Counted from the first letter of the stretch, positions 1-9,484 are shown. The stretch: DNA of 64,000 nucleotides from JTS-RE37 sp041744575 (GCA_041744575.1 JBGTKP010000021.1:1-64000), one strand, 5' to 3'. The notes: a model not told the origin generated them from the letters alone. Program-made: numbers and translations.

Positions 1-153
1 ACCATAAATATCGGCATGATCAAAAGTGGTAATTTTAAGTTCCAGGCATTGATGCATCAGGCTGTCCATTTCCATTTTTGAAAGTTGTTTTCCCCAACTT
101 CCCCAGGTCATGGTTCCTGCTATAATTTTAGAATACATAAAGTCTTTTTTCAT
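1..153 (-). CDS. Aldo/keto reductase, N-terminal part (runs off the left edge)
   Basis: The first 51 codons of a minus-strand gene are present and the rest lies beyond the left edge. The protein opens with a beta strand reading SKIIAGTMTWG and reaches FDHADIYG at residues 44-51. That motif is the aldo/keto reductase active-site segment, with catalytic Asp45 and Tyr50. The family reduces carbonyl compounds with NADPH in the cytoplasm. The wording resembles the YdhF-like branch. An alternative ATG lies at 138, five codons downstream. Substrate cannot be inferred from this fragment. Confidence 0.8.
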   Translation of the reverse strand, partial: MKKDFMYSKIIAGTMTWGSWGKQLSKMEMDSLMHQCLELKITTFDHADIYG

Positions 154-311
154 AAGGTTGTGAATTTAGAAATAAATCCCTTAAAAACTTCATAAAACTT
201 GGGCTCCGGGAGGTTTTTTAACCAATCATTAACAGCCATTAAATAAATAAATTTTCAATTTGCGCCCATCTATTAAACCAACCCTTGCGACCCAATTACT
301 AAAAAATTCAA

Positions 312-1313
312 ATGGAAGAAAATGCTACTGTGGATATCGGTGCTGTGAATGAGAAAATTGCACAGGAAAGCGCTTTTATCGACCTCCTTATGCTTGAGAT
401 GAACAAAGCCATTATCGGTCAGAAGCATATGGTAGAAAGATTATTAATAGGCCTGCTCGGACAAGGCCATATTTTGTTGGAAGGTGTTCCTGGTCTTGCC
501 AAAACCCTGGCGATCAACAGCCTTGCAAATGCCTTGGATGGTTCTTTCAGCAGGATTCAGTTTACTCCGGACCTGTTGCCTGCAGACGTGGTCGGAACGA
601 TGATTTACAATATCAGGGTCAATGAATTTTCAATAAAAAAAGGTCCTGTTTTCGCTAATTTCGTCCTTGCGGACGAGATCAACCGCGCGCCGGCCAAAGT
701 GCAGTCCGCACTTCTTGAGGCGATGCAGGAAAGACAGGTAACTATAGGCGATGAAACATTTCCTTTGCAACCGCCTTTCCTTGTTATGGCCACACAAAAT
801 CCGATAGAACAGGAGGGAACTTATCCTTTACCGGAAGCCCAGGTTGACCGTTTCATGCTTAAAACCGTGATAGATTACCCGAAGATGAATGAGGAGCAAC
901 TCATCATTCGTCAGAATCTGAAGGGTGGTCCGGACCGGATTCAACCTGTGGTTAGTTTGGATCAGATCCTGAATGCGCAAAAGGCGGTCAGAGGAGTGTA
1001 TATGGATGAAAAAATTGAAAAATACATTCTTGATCTGGTTTTTGCGACCAGGTTCCCGGAAAAATATGAACTGGCGGAACTTAAATCCCTTATAAGTTTC
1101 GGAGCATCCCCAAGGGGGAGTATCAACCTGGCCAGTGCAGCCAAGTGCTATGCATTTATCAAACGCAGGGGTTATGTGGTCCCTGAAGACGTTCGGGCTG
1201 TGATCCATGACGTTCTGAGGCACAGGGTGGGCATTACCTATGAAGCGGAAGCGGAAAACATTACTTCAGTTGAAATCATCAACCGCATCGTCAACGAAAT
1301 TGAGGTACCATAA
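312..1313 (+). CDS. moxR: MoxR-family AAA+ ATPase, first gene of the Bat operon
   Basis: A 333-residue AAA+ ATPase of the MoxR class. Walker A is GVPGLAKT at residues 58-65, Walker B is DEINRAP at 121-127, and the sensor-1 region TQNPIEQEGTYPLPEAQ starts at 161. The length is normal for MoxR. Known members act as ATP-driven chaperones that mature or activate partner complexes carrying von Willebrand A domains. Five Bat genes and a DUF58 gene follow on the same strand, so the BatA/BatB assembly is the inferred client. The gap of about 70 bases to the next gene holds no clear terminator, so cotranscription is likely. Confidence 0.95.
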   Translation: MEENATVDIGAVNEKIAQESAFIDLLMLEMNKAIIGQKHMVERLLIGLLGQGHILLEGVPGLAKTLAINSLANALDGSFSRIQFTPDLLPADVVGTMIYNIRVNEFSIKKGPVFANFVLADEINRAPAKVQSALLEAMQERQVTIGDETFPLQPPFLVMATQNPIEQEGTYPLPEAQVDRFMLKTVIDYPKMNEEQLIIRQNLKGGPDRIQPVVSLDQILNAQKAVRGVYMDEKIEKYILDLVFATRFPEKYELAELKSLISFGASPRGSINLASAAKCYAFIKRRGYVVPEDVRAVIHDVLRHRVGITYEAEAENITSVEIINRIVNEIEVP

Positions 1314-1383
1314 TAGTTCAATGTTAGTTGTTCCGGTATCCTACGGGAAAGCGAGAACCCTACACCTGAAACTTTGAACACCA

Positions 1384-2250
1384 ATGGACACTAAAGAATT
1401 ACTTAAAAAGGTTCGAAAGATCGAGATAAAGACCCGTCGTCTTTCCGATCATATCTTTGGTGGGGAATATCATTCTACCTTCAAGGGCAGGGGGATGACA
1501 TTTAGTGAGGTAAGACAATATCAATACGGCGATGAGGTAAGGACGATAGACTGGAATGTAACGGCCCGCTATAACGAACCTTTTGTCAAGGTTTTTGAAG
1601 AGGAAAGAGAGCTGACGATGATGCTGCTCGTGGATATCAGCGGTTCAGAATTGTTCGGTACGGCAAACCAGTTCAAAAAGGACATCATCACAGAAATTTC
1701 TGCCACGCTGGCATTTTCCGCCATGCAAAACAATGATAAAGTCGGGTTGATCCTCTTTTCGGATGAAGTGGAATTGTTTATCCCTCCGAAAAAGGGGAAA
1801 AGCCATGTCCTCCGGATCATTAGAGAACTTCTTGAATTTAAACCGGTAAGCCGCAATACCAATCTGGGCGAAGCCCTGAAGTATCTTTTTAATGTCATGA
1901 AGAAAAAGGCGATAGTCTTTGTTCTTTCCGATTTTATGGCAGATGACTATGAACGAACCCTGAAGATCACCGGCAATAAGCATGATGTTACCGGCATCCG
2001 GATATATGATCCCAGGGAAGAAGCGATCCCCAATCTTGGCATGGTACAGATGGAAGATGTAGAGTCGGGACAACTGCTACTGGTCAATACCCAGTCAAAA
2101 AAACTACGCCGGGCCTACGAAGAATATCACAGGGAGAGGGTGATTTACTTCAGGGATTCCTTTACCAAATCAGGTTGCGGCATCCTTGATTGCAGGGTGG
2201 ATGAAAGCTATGTTAAAAAACTATTGAGTTATTTTAAGCGAAGAGGTTAA
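1384..2250 (+). CDS. DUF58 domain protein of the aerotolerance operon
   Basis: A 288-residue cytoplasmic protein. Residues 35-62 carry the DUF58 signature, including EVRTIDWNVTAR. A von Willebrand A-like strand follows, with DISGS at residues 84-88 as a metal-site remnant. DUF58 proteins nearly always sit next to moxR, and are thought to be von Willebrand A partners of the MoxR ATPase. No signal peptide or membrane segment is visible. The next gene starts 6 bases after the stop, which supports a single operon. The exact biochemical role of the family is not established. Confidence 0.92.
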   Translation: MDTKELLKKVRKIEIKTRRLSDHIFGGEYHSTFKGRGMTFSEVRQYQYGDEVRTIDWNVTARYNEPFVKVFEEERELTMMLLVDISGSELFGTANQFKKDIITEISATLAFSAMQNNDKVGLILFSDEVELFIPPKKGKSHVLRIIRELLEFKPVSRNTNLGEALKYLFNVMKKKAIVFVLSDFMADDYERTLKITGNKHDVTGIRIYDPREEAIPNLGMVQMEDVESGQLLLVNTQSKKLRRAYEEYHRERVIYFRDSFTKSGCGILDCRVDESYVKKLLSYFKRRG

Positions 2251-2256
2251 TTTGTC

Positions 2257-3912
2257 ATGTTGATCCTGGAATCCAGAAATAATACCCGGGCGTGGCCTGT
2301 AAGCAAATTCATGCTTACAGGGCTGTTCATTTTTTGTTGTCTTAAGGGAATGGCACAGGCGCCTGTCATCCAATCCTATGTAGATACAGCAAGCATAAGG
2401 ATCGGGCAACAGATCCGCTTTAGCGTATTAGTGGAAGTTGATTCCTCATCCAGTGTGATTTTTCCGGATGGCCAGACTTTTTCACCATTGGAAACTGTTG
2501 AGGCCTTTCAAACAGATACCACCAGGAAAAAGGACCGTATGACCCTGGAAAAAATGTATGCTCTTACACAGTTCGATTCCGGAACTTACGTGCTGCCGAC
2601 CCAGCGGATTGAGATAGACGGAAAGGGATATTTCACAGATTCTGTAGAAATTGCCGTTGCCAATGTCCCCGTGGATACCCTTACCCAAAATCTTTATGAT
2701 ATCAAACCGCTGATCCAAGTAGAAAAGGACGATGCCCGGCTATGGATGATTTTAGGATTTGTCCTGTTGGCACTTTTGGTGGCCGGAGGCGGGATCTACT
2801 ATTTTTTCTTTAGGAAAAAAACGATGACTGAGGAAGAAAAAGAGGCGCTGCTTCCTCCTTATGACCGTGCTTTACTGGAACTGCGTCGTCTTGAAAATTC
2901 CAGGTATCTCATTCAGGATGAATATAAAAAATATTATTCTGAACTCACCGCAATTGTCCGGTCGTATCTGGAAGAGGAAGTGCATGTATTTGCCCTTGAA
3001 AGCACGACGGATCAACTTATTGACAAACTGGAATTGATGAAAGATTCCGGAGAACTCAATCTGACCGAGGATACCATCATCCAATTTAAAAAAATACTTC
3101 AGACGGCAGATTTGGTGAAATTCGCAAGATCCAAACCGGTGGCCTCCGTCGCTGAGGATGACCGGAAGTCTGTAGAGCAGATCGTAATTAAAACTAAAGA
3201 AGCGTTGCCGGAACCCACAGAGGAGGAACTCATGCAACAAGGCGCATATCAGGAAGTATTGGCGCGTAACAATCAACGTCGGAAGTTATATATCGTGGCA
3301 GGCTCAGCACTGTCCGTGATTGTGCTGGCGTTCGTAATTTCCATATCCTATTTCGGTTTCAGGTATGTAAAGGATAGTCTTCTTGGCAATCCGACCAAAA
3401 CGCTGCTTGAGGGAGAATGGGTAAATAGCAGCTATGGTTTTCCCCCGATCCATCTGGAAACCCCGGAAGTGCTCACAAGACAGGAAGACAGTTTGAATTC
3501 CGTGGTAAGGAATGGTGGAGGCGATGTTCAGGCTTTTGCCTTCAACAGCCAGGAAGGGGTTTTTTCTATAGGTGCGTCGTCCACCACTTTTTCGAAACCT
3601 GAGGAACCGAAATTTGATGAAACCATTGAGGGACAATTAAAAAAACTTGAAGAAGCAGGAGCCAGGAACATCATTACAAAAAAGGAAGAATTTATTACCA
3701 CCGGAGGGGTTAAGGGTCTTAAAGTGTATGGCAGTTGTAATTTTGCCATGCCGGACTCCAATGGTTTTGCAAAAGGGTCTTATTTGATTTTATTGTTCGG
3801 AGGGAACGGATTTCAGCAACAAATAACCATTTCCTGGCTGGATGACGATCCCTATGCCGAGGAAATGGCCGAGAGGATTCAACGTTCAGTTGATGTTAAA
3901 GCGCAAGTATGA
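2257..3912 (+). CDS. Two-pass membrane protein of the Bat operon, function unknown
   Basis: A 551-residue protein with a hydrophobic signal segment ending near LKGMAQA (about residue 34). An exported beta-rich domain covers about 36-160, a first membrane helix 162-185, and a charged helical cytoplasmic region about 187-343. A second helix lies at 344-367, followed by a large exported C-terminal domain. The first half resembles the small BatD/DUF4381-like membrane proteins found between DUF58 and batA genes. The C-terminal domain from about residue 375 is not recognised. The stop overlaps the batA start by four bases, so translation is probably coupled. A shorter start at 2314 would also leave a signal peptide. 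Confidence 0.8.
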   Translation: MLILESRNNTRAWPVSKFMLTGLFIFCCLKGMAQAPVIQSYVDTASIRIGQQIRFSVLVEVDSSSSVIFPDGQTFSPLETVEAFQTDTTRKKDRMTLEKMYALTQFDSGTYVLPTQRIEIDGKGYFTDSVEIAVANVPVDTLTQNLYDIKPLIQVEKDDARLWMILGFVLLALLVAGGGIYYFFFRKKTMTEEEKEALLPPYDRALLELRRLENSRYLIQDEYKKYYSELTAIVRSYLEEEVHVFALESTTDQLIDKLELMKDSGELNLTEDTIIQFKKILQTADLVKFARSKPVASVAEDDRKSVEQIVIKTKEALPEPTEEELMQQGAYQEVLARNNQRRKLYIVAGSALSVIVLAFVISISYFGFRYVKDSLLGNPTKTLLEGEWVNSSYGFPPIHLETPEVLTRQEDSLNSVVRNGGGDVQAFAFNSQEGVFSIGASSTTFSKPEEPKFDETIEGQLKKLEEAGARNIITKKEEFITTGGVKGLKVYGSCNFAMPDSNGFAKGSYLILLFGGNGFQQQITISWLDDDPYAEEMAERIQRSVDVKAQV

Positions 3913-4910
3913 TGTTTGAGAATATCGAATTCGCAAGTCCACAGTTCTTCTGGCTGCTATTATTGCTGCCGGTGGCATTGCTCTGGTATTTTTTTAAGCG
4001 CAAGGATGAAACGCCGGCCCTAAAAATTTCAAGCATCAGGGGATTTCTGCCCAATCAATTACTCCCCCGGCTGAAACCGATGCTCTTTATCCTTAGAATT
4101 CTCGCCCTGGCGGCCATCATTGTAGCCATGGCCAGGCCACAGACGGAAGACATCTCCACGAGGACCAAGACAACAAAGGGAATAGATATTGTAATGGCCA
4201 TTGATGTTTCTTCAAGTATGCTCGCGCGCGATCTGAAACCAAACAGACTGGTCGCCCTGAAGGAAGTGGCAGCGGATTTTATTGAGGAACGACCCAATGA
4301 CAGGATTGGTCTGGTGGCTTATGCAGGAGAAAGCTTTACAAAAACACCCATTACAAGCGATAAATCGATTGTACTTAATGCCCTGAGGGAGATTACCTAT
4401 GGACAATTAAATGATGGCACGGCCATTGGCATGGGACTTGCAACAGCAGTAAACCGACTGAAAGAAAGTAAAGCCGTTAGTAAGGTGATCATTCTGCTGA
4501 CAGACGGCGTAAACAACTCCGGATTTATTGAACCTCAAACCGCTGCGGATCTGGCAGTAGAATTCGGGATAAAAACGTATACCATCGGAATCGGGACCAA
4601 CGGGAATGCCCTTACGCCAATTAACTACAACGCAGATGGTTCCTTCCGTTATGGTATGAGGCAGGTAGAGATTGACGAAGACTTGCTCAAATCCATCGCC
4701 GAGGTAACGGAAGGAAAGTATTTCAGGGCCACCGACAACGAGAAACTAGAGGCTATTTATGATGAAATAAATAAACTTGAAAAAACAGAAATAGAAGAAT
4801 TCAAATATTATAAATACGAAGAAAAATTCAGACCCTGGGTACTTTTGGCAGGCAGTTTGCTGTTGCTGGAGTGGGTTTTCAGAAATACTGTTTTCAGGAG
4901 TTTCATATAA
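3909..4910 (+). CDS. batA: BatA, membrane-anchored von Willebrand A protein
   Basis: A 333-residue protein with N-terminal membrane helices at about 12-28 and 57-76. A von Willebrand A domain starts near residue 91 and a C-terminal helix lies at about 311-326. The metal-ion-dependent adhesion site is DVSSS at 99-103 (Asp99, Ser101, Ser103), with LLTDG supplying the later acidic position. BatA homologues in Bacteroides and Leptospira belong to the aerotolerance system. The domain probably mediates protein-protein contacts with BatB. The start ATG overlaps the upstream stop as ATGA, and a second ATG follows directly. The order with MoxR and DUF58 upstream is the classic one. Confidence 0.93.
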   Translation: MMFENIEFASPQFFWLLLLLPVALLWYFFKRKDETPALKISSIRGFLPNQLLPRLKPMLFILRILALAAIIVAMARPQTEDISTRTKTTKGIDIVMAIDVSSSMLARDLKPNRLVALKEVAADFIEERPNDRIGLVAYAGESFTKTPITSDKSIVLNALREITYGQLNDGTAIGMGLATAVNRLKESKAVSKVIILLTDGVNNSGFIEPQTAADLAVEFGIKTYTIGIGTNGNALTPINYNADGSFRYGMRQVEIDEDLLKSIAEVTEGKYFRATDNEKLEAIYDEINKLEKTEIEEFKYYKYEEKFRPWVLLAGSLLLLEWVFRNTVFRSFI

Positions 4911-4966
4911 GCCTGGATGAATCCTTTGCTGTCCTGAATGACCACAGAAAAAAAAGAATACCACCT

Positions 4967-6013
4967 ATGATTCAGTTAGACGAACGAACCTATTTCTATT
5001 TACTATTTATTATTCCGGTAGTGGTGGTGCTCTTTGCCGGCCTTCAAATCTGGAAGAAAAGAACGCGAAGAAAATTTGCCGATCTCACCTTACTCAAACG
5101 CCTGTCCCCGGATATCTCAAATTTTAAGTCGACCCTGAAACTCATCTTTTTCCTGTTTGGACTTTCCTTCCTTGTGCTTGGCCTCGTAAATCCTAAAATT
5201 GGCACCAAACTTGAAACGGTTAAAAGGGAAGGGGTAGATATTGTTTTCGCAATAGATGTCTCCAAGAGTATGCTGGCAGAGGATATTGCGCCGAACAGAC
5301 TCGAAAAGTCGAAAAGGTTGGTTTCGGAAATTATCAACCAATTGGCAAGCGATCGTATCGGGATCATTGCCTATGCCGGCCAGGCGTATCCTCAATTGCC
5401 TATTACAACGGATTACGGCGCAGCCAAGATGTTCCTGCAGAGCATGAATACTGATATGTTATCTTCCCAGGGAACTGCCATTAACGAAGCGATAAAATTG
5501 GCTTCAACCTATTACGACGATGAAGATCAGACCAACCGGGTCCTTTTTGTGGTATCAGACGGCGAAGACCATTCAGGAAATTCCGCTATGGATGCTGTGG
5601 AGCTTGCTGTTGAGCAGGGGATACGGATATTTACCATCGGTGTCGGAAATAGTAAGGGAGCGCCTATTCCCATTAAGAGAAACGGCGTAGTGGACCGGCT
5701 TAAAAAGGACGTTGACGGGGAAGTGGTTATTACAAGATTGAATGAAGTCATCTTAGAAGAAATTGCGGAGAACGGCAATGGAGAATATATCAATGGAAGT
5801 AATACCGAAGAGGTGGTGGATCATATAAAGGAAGAATTGAACAGGATGGACAAAAAAGAATTTGAGGCCAAACAGTTTGCAGAATATAAAGATCAGTTCC
5901 AATGGTTTCTCGGAATCGGATTGTTATTTCTTTTTATTGACATCTTCCTGTTAGACAGGAAAACCCAGTGGCTGAAAAAATTAAACCTCTTTAATGAAAA
6001 GCAAATACCGTAA
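4967..6013 (+). CDS. batB: BatB, membrane-anchored von Willebrand A protein
   Basis: A 348-residue paralogue of BatA. Helices lie at about 9-25 and 55-74, the von Willebrand A domain starts near residue 90, and a C-terminal helix reads FLGIGLLFLFIDIF. The metal site is DVSKS at 97-101 (Asp97, Ser99, Ser101), followed by VVSDGEDHSG. The frame is open back to 4871, but that would overlap batA. The ATG at 4967 gives the family-typical N-terminus MIQLDERTYFY and is preferred. BatB is expected to pair with BatA in the membrane and to be worked on by the MoxR ATPase. The gene lies between batA and batC on one strand. Confidence 0.93.
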   Translation: MIQLDERTYFYLLFIIPVVVVLFAGLQIWKKRTRRKFADLTLLKRLSPDISNFKSTLKLIFFLFGLSFLVLGLVNPKIGTKLETVKREGVDIVFAIDVSKSMLAEDIAPNRLEKSKRLVSEIINQLASDRIGIIAYAGQAYPQLPITTDYGAAKMFLQSMNTDMLSSQGTAINEAIKLASTYYDDEDQTNRVLFVVSDGEDHSGNSAMDAVELAVEQGIRIFTIGVGNSKGAPIPIKRNGVVDRLKKDVDGEVVITRLNEVILEEIAENGNGEYINGSNTEEVVDHIKEELNRMDKKEFEAKQFAEYKDQFQWFLGIGLLFLFIDIFLLDRKTQWLKKLNLFNEKQIP

Positions 6014-6014
6014 A

Positions 6015-6863
6015 ATGAAAAAGATGCTATTAATGATTTTTCTTACCCCTCTGAGCCTGATCGCACAGGATGAGGTAAAGGAAAAGGAACAATCGCTTAA
6101 GGCATCAAGAAATAAGACGTGGGAAGCAAACAAAAAACTTTCCGAAAATGACTTTGTTGAGGCCGAAGCCGATTATCGGCGTGCCATCTCGAAAAGCAGC
6201 GAAAATAGTGTGGCTCCCTATAATTTGGGAACGGCTTATTATGAAAAGGAAAGTTATGGGGAAGCCTTCGGACGTTTCAAGGAAGCCGGAGAACTGGCAG
6301 CCGCAAAAACCGAAAAACATAAGGCATTTCACAATATGGGCAATGTCTACATGAAACGCAAGGAATATGAAAAAGCGGTTGACGCTTATAAAGAAGCCTT
6401 GCGCAATGATCCTGAAGATGAGGAGACCAGATATAACCTCGCGCTTGCCAAGGAAATGCTGAAGAAACAGCAGGACGAGCAAAAGAATGAAGACAACAAG
6501 GACAATAAGGATCAGGATCAGGAAGATAAAAAGGACAAGAATCAGGAAGATAAGGAGGAAGGAGATCAGCAGGATGATAATAAGGGAGAAAAGGAGCAGG
6601 AGGAAAATAAGGATCAGGGGAATGAAGGTGATCAGAAAGAAGAGAACAAAGAGGGAGAGGGCGATGATAAGAAGGAGGAAAAGAAGCAGCCTCAACCCGG
6701 GGACCAGCCGGAAGACAAAAAACCACCCAGACCCAATCAGCTTTCGCCTCAGCAGATAAGAAACCTGCTCGAGGCCATGCAGAATGAAGAGAAAAAAGTT
6801 CAGGAGAAAATAGACGCTCAGAAGGTCCGAGGTCAGAAGGTTAAAAATGAAAAGGATTGGTGA
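6015..6863 (+). CDS. batC: BatC, exported TPR protein with a long charged tract
   Basis: A 282-residue protein with a signal peptide (residues 1-18, ending SLIAQ). Tetratricopeptide repeats cover roughly 33-140, including APYNLGTAYYEK and KAFHNMGNVYMK. A highly charged Lys/Glu/Asp/Gln tract follows at about 152-238. The C-terminal helix starts NQLSPQQIRNLLEAM, a segment typical of BatC. The start at 6015 sits one base after the batB stop and begins MKKMLLMIFL. An in-frame ATG at 5994 would overlap batB and weaken the signal peptide. TPR domains scaffold protein contacts, here presumably with BatB, BatD or BatE. Confidence 0.92.
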   Translation: MKKMLLMIFLTPLSLIAQDEVKEKEQSLKASRNKTWEANKKLSENDFVEAEADYRRAISKSSENSVAPYNLGTAYYEKESYGEAFGRFKEAGELAAAKTEKHKAFHNMGNVYMKRKEYEKAVDAYKEALRNDPEDEETRYNLALAKEMLKKQQDEQKNEDNKDNKDQDQEDKKDKNQEDKEEGDQQDDNKGEKEQEENKDQGNEGDQKEENKEGEGDDKKEEKKQPQPGDQPEDKKPPRPNQLSPQQIRNLLEAMQNEEKKVQEKIDAQKVRGQKVKNEKDW

Positions 6864-8644
6864 AACGAGGAATTGCCATATATGTGTTGCTTCTTATACC
6901 GATGCTGCTGCCTTATAACAGGCTGGCGGCACAGGACGATGTTGCCGTCACTTTCGAAATGAAGCTCAGCAAGGACAAACTTGGTCTCAATGAACGCTTG
7001 CGGGTAGATTTCGAAATGAACAAGGATGGCGATAATTTTGTTCCTCCTTCCTTTGAAGGATTTCAGGTCATCATGGGACCCTCTCAGTCCATTAGTTCTT
7101 CATGGATCAATGGCATCCGGAGTTTTTCCAAAACGTATTCCTACACGCTGTCGCCTACGGCCAGGGGTAAATACCGAATATCTCAGGCAACAATTGTCAT
7201 CGGAGGTCAGACCTACAAGACACTTCCATTGGACGTTGAGGTTACAGCTGCGGTCGACAAGCCAAGTGATCAGTTGACTGTGGATGATATCGCAGATGAC
7301 AATCTCCATCTTGTAGCGGAAGTATCCAAGTCGACCCCTTACCTCAATGAGGCCATCAGTGTCGTGTATAAGCTCTATGTCAGCCCGGCTATCAATGTTT
7401 CCAATTTCCGCCCGCTTGATAATCCCACTTATAATAATTTCTGGAGTCAGGATATGCCTTTTAGCAAGTACAATATCCAAAACGGTACCTACGATGGAAA
7501 GTCCTACAGGTATGTGGTACTAAAGAGGGTAGTCCTTTATCCCCAGAAAAGTGGTCAGCTCGAAATAGAGCCCTTATCGCTGGATGTTACCTTGGATGTA
7601 CCTACAAGCAGGAGGGATTTTTTCGGGGGCAGGGTATATAGTCAAACGAACAAGACCGTTTCTGCCGGCCGCAGAACGATCAACGTAAAACCATTGCCTT
7701 CGGAAGGTAAACCGGTCGACTTTAGCGGAGCGGTGGGCGATTTCAATTTTAGTGTAACTACCACCAAAACACAATTGAAGGCTTCAGAATCGCTGCAGGC
7801 AAAAGTTGAGGTAAAAGGCAAAGGCAATCTAAAGCTTTTTCAGCTGCCCAATCTCATCCTCCCCGCCTCCCTGGAAGTTTACGAACCGGAATTTGAAGAG
7901 CATGTAAACACCACGCTCTCAGGAATGCAGGGATCTGTCAGCAACACTTATACCATCATACCATCTTCCAAAGGGAAATATCCTATGGCAGGGGTTTCCT
8001 TTAGTTACTTTAATCCGGATACGGGCAAATATTCAACTTTGGGTTCCAGGGAAGTCCTGCTTGATGTAACTGAAGGGCCGGCTGGGGTGACAAGCAACCC
8101 GGTGTCCTCAGCAAGTTCCAAGCAGCCGGTTTTAGGGGCAAGCAATCAGTTTAACTTTATAAAGCTGGACCCTGCCCTGAAACCTACGGGTAGTTCTTAC
8201 TTTTTCGGATCAACCAAATTTATCCTGTGGATGCTGCTTCCTGTCCTCTTTATCCCTCTTGCCATTTTGTTCAGGAAAAGACGGGAAACCATTGCCGGAG
8301 ATGTGGCAGGTAATAAAATAAAGAGAGCGAATAAACTTGCCAGGCGGTATCTTTCCAAAGCCCAAAAAGAATTGGGAAACAAGGAGGCCTTTTACATTGC
8401 CCTCGAAAAAGCGCTTCATAATTACCTAAAGGCCAAATTAAAAATTGAAACCACGGAATTCACCAAGGATAAAATAGCAGCAATTCTAATGGAGAAGGAC
8501 GTAGATGTACCGACATCGGAAGGTTTTATCAGTTTGCTCAAAAATTGTGAAATGGCCAGATACAGCCCATTCTCGGAGGTTCAGATGCAGGAGGATTACA
8601 GCAGGGCAAGTGAAGTGATTTCCTCCCTCGACAAACAATTGTAA
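6857..8644 (+). CDS. batD: BatD, exported beta-domain protein with membrane anchor
   Basis: A 595-residue BatD family protein with a hydrophobic signal segment followed by RLAAQDDV. Repeated immunoglobulin-like beta domains fill most of the protein, and a single membrane helix lies near residues 455-475 (FILWMLLPVLFIPLAILF). A short basic helical cytoplasmic tail follows. The start is not ATG: the options are TTG at 6857 or GTG at 6860, both overlapping the end of batC, which points to coupled translation. BatD is called an oxygen-tolerance protein from Bacteroides genetics. Its molecular role is unknown. Its topology suggests an extracytoplasmic partner for BatA/BatB. Confidence 0.92.
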   Translation: MVKRGIAIYVLLLIPMLLPYNRLAAQDDVAVTFEMKLSKDKLGLNERLRVDFEMNKDGDNFVPPSFEGFQVIMGPSQSISSSWINGIRSFSKTYSYTLSPTARGKYRISQATIVIGGQTYKTLPLDVEVTAAVDKPSDQLTVDDIADDNLHLVAEVSKSTPYLNEAISVVYKLYVSPAINVSNFRPLDNPTYNNFWSQDMPFSKYNIQNGTYDGKSYRYVVLKRVVLYPQKSGQLEIEPLSLDVTLDVPTSRRDFFGGRVYSQTNKTVSAGRRTINVKPLPSEGKPVDFSGAVGDFNFSVTTTKTQLKASESLQAKVEVKGKGNLKLFQLPNLILPASLEVYEPEFEEHVNTTLSGMQGSVSNTYTIIPSSKGKYPMAGVSFSYFNPDTGKYSTLGSREVLLDVTEGPAGVTSNPVSSASSKQPVLGASNQFNFIKLDPALKPTGSSYFFGSTKFILWMLLPVLFIPLAILFRKRRETIAGDVAGNKIKRANKLARRYLSKAQKELGNKEAFYIALEKALHNYLKAKLKIETTEFTKDKIAAILMEKDVDVPTSEGFISLLKNCEMARYSPFSEVQMQEDYSRASEVISSLDKQL

Positions 8645-8681
8645 ACGCTGCTTTAAAAAAATGGTATCAGGAAGTTCACCC

Positions 8682-9443
8682 ATGATAAAAAAGTTAACCG
8701 TAATTTTGACTTTCATCGCGGCCTTTGTTGGACACGCCCAGGATGAATCGTTATTTCGCAGTGCTTCCAGAGATTACAATGATGGTAATTATGAAGAGGC
8801 GGTGAAAAATTATCTCGCCATTCTCGAAGAGGGCCAGCACTCCGCAGCTTTGTATTACAACCTTGGAAACGCCTATTACAAGTTGAATGAAATTGGGCCG
8901 AGCATCTATTTCTACGAAAAGGCCCTGCTTCTGGCACCCAATGATCAGGAAATCAGGAATAACTTAAGGTTTGCACAGCATATGACTCTGGATGCTATAG
9001 ATAAATTGCCCGAAACGGGGTTATCCAAAATATACAATACAGTAAAGGAATGGTTGTCCTTTGATGAATGGGCTTATATCGCTGTGGCCTTCATGATATT
9101 GTTTGTGCTCACCTACATCACTTTTCATTCTCTGCGATACACCGCCCAGAAACGAATTGCCTTTATCACCAGCCTGATGGCGCTTCTTTTTGCCATTGGA
9201 TCAGTTGCAATGGCCTTCACCCTCTATACGGATTTCAACATGGAGGATCCGGCTATTATCTTTTCCGAACAAATTGCGGTACGGTCTGAACCTAACCCGA
9301 GGGGCCAGGAAGTATTTGTTCTGCATGAGGGAACCAAAGTGGAAGTACTGGATGAACTGAACGACTATCTCAAAATCAGGCTGGCAGACGGAAAAACGGG
9401 CTGGCTTCCATCCGCGGATATCCGCAGGCTCAAGGATTTTTAA
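8682..9443 (+). CDS. batE: BatE, TPR and SH3-type membrane protein
   Basis: A 253-residue protein with a signal peptide ending FVGHAQ and a TPR unit near residues 27-90 (AALYYNLGNAYYKLNE). Two membrane helices follow (WAYIAVAFMILFVLTYI and a second about 20 residues on). The C-terminal bacterial SH3 domain contains AVRSEPNPRG and GWLPSADIRRL. This is the standard BatE architecture. The start at 8682 gives a clean signal peptide, MIKKLTVIL; an in-frame ATG 21 bases upstream adds an unlikely leader. It closes the aerotolerance operon, and a new small gene with its own promoter-like box follows. Confidence 0.9.
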   Translation: MIKKLTVILTFIAAFVGHAQDESLFRSASRDYNDGNYEEAVKNYLAILEEGQHSAALYYNLGNAYYKLNEIGPSIYFYEKALLLAPNDQEIRNNLRFAQHMTLDAIDKLPETGLSKIYNTVKEWLSFDEWAYIAVAFMILFVLTYITFHSLRYTAQKRIAFITSLMALLFAIGSVAMAFTLYTDFNMEDPAIIFSEQIAVRSEPNPRGQEVFVLHEGTKVEVLDELNDYLKIRLADGKTGWLPSADIRRLKDF

Positions 9444-9476
9444 TATTTATTTAACAGCGGATCCAGCCAGGTCTGT

Positions 9477-9484
9477 TATTTTTG
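9477..9484 (+). promoter_or_regulatory. -7 box upstream of the small exported protein
   Basis: TATTTTTG fits the Bacteroidota -7 consensus TAnnTTTG and ends 19 bases before the ATG at 9504. No good TTTG -33 element is visible, so this is a moderate call. Confidence 0.45.

Noticed and set aside
828..1223. Open frames on the minus strand over moxR and similar shadow frames over most long genes.
   Set aside because: They lie wholly inside well-supported genes in other frames, show no family motifs and have implausible composition.
6105..6695. A 196-codon open frame on the minus strand over batC.
   Set aside because: It is the complement of the Lys/Glu/Asp-rich tract and encodes an implausible Leu/Ile/Phe run; batC is clearly the real gene.
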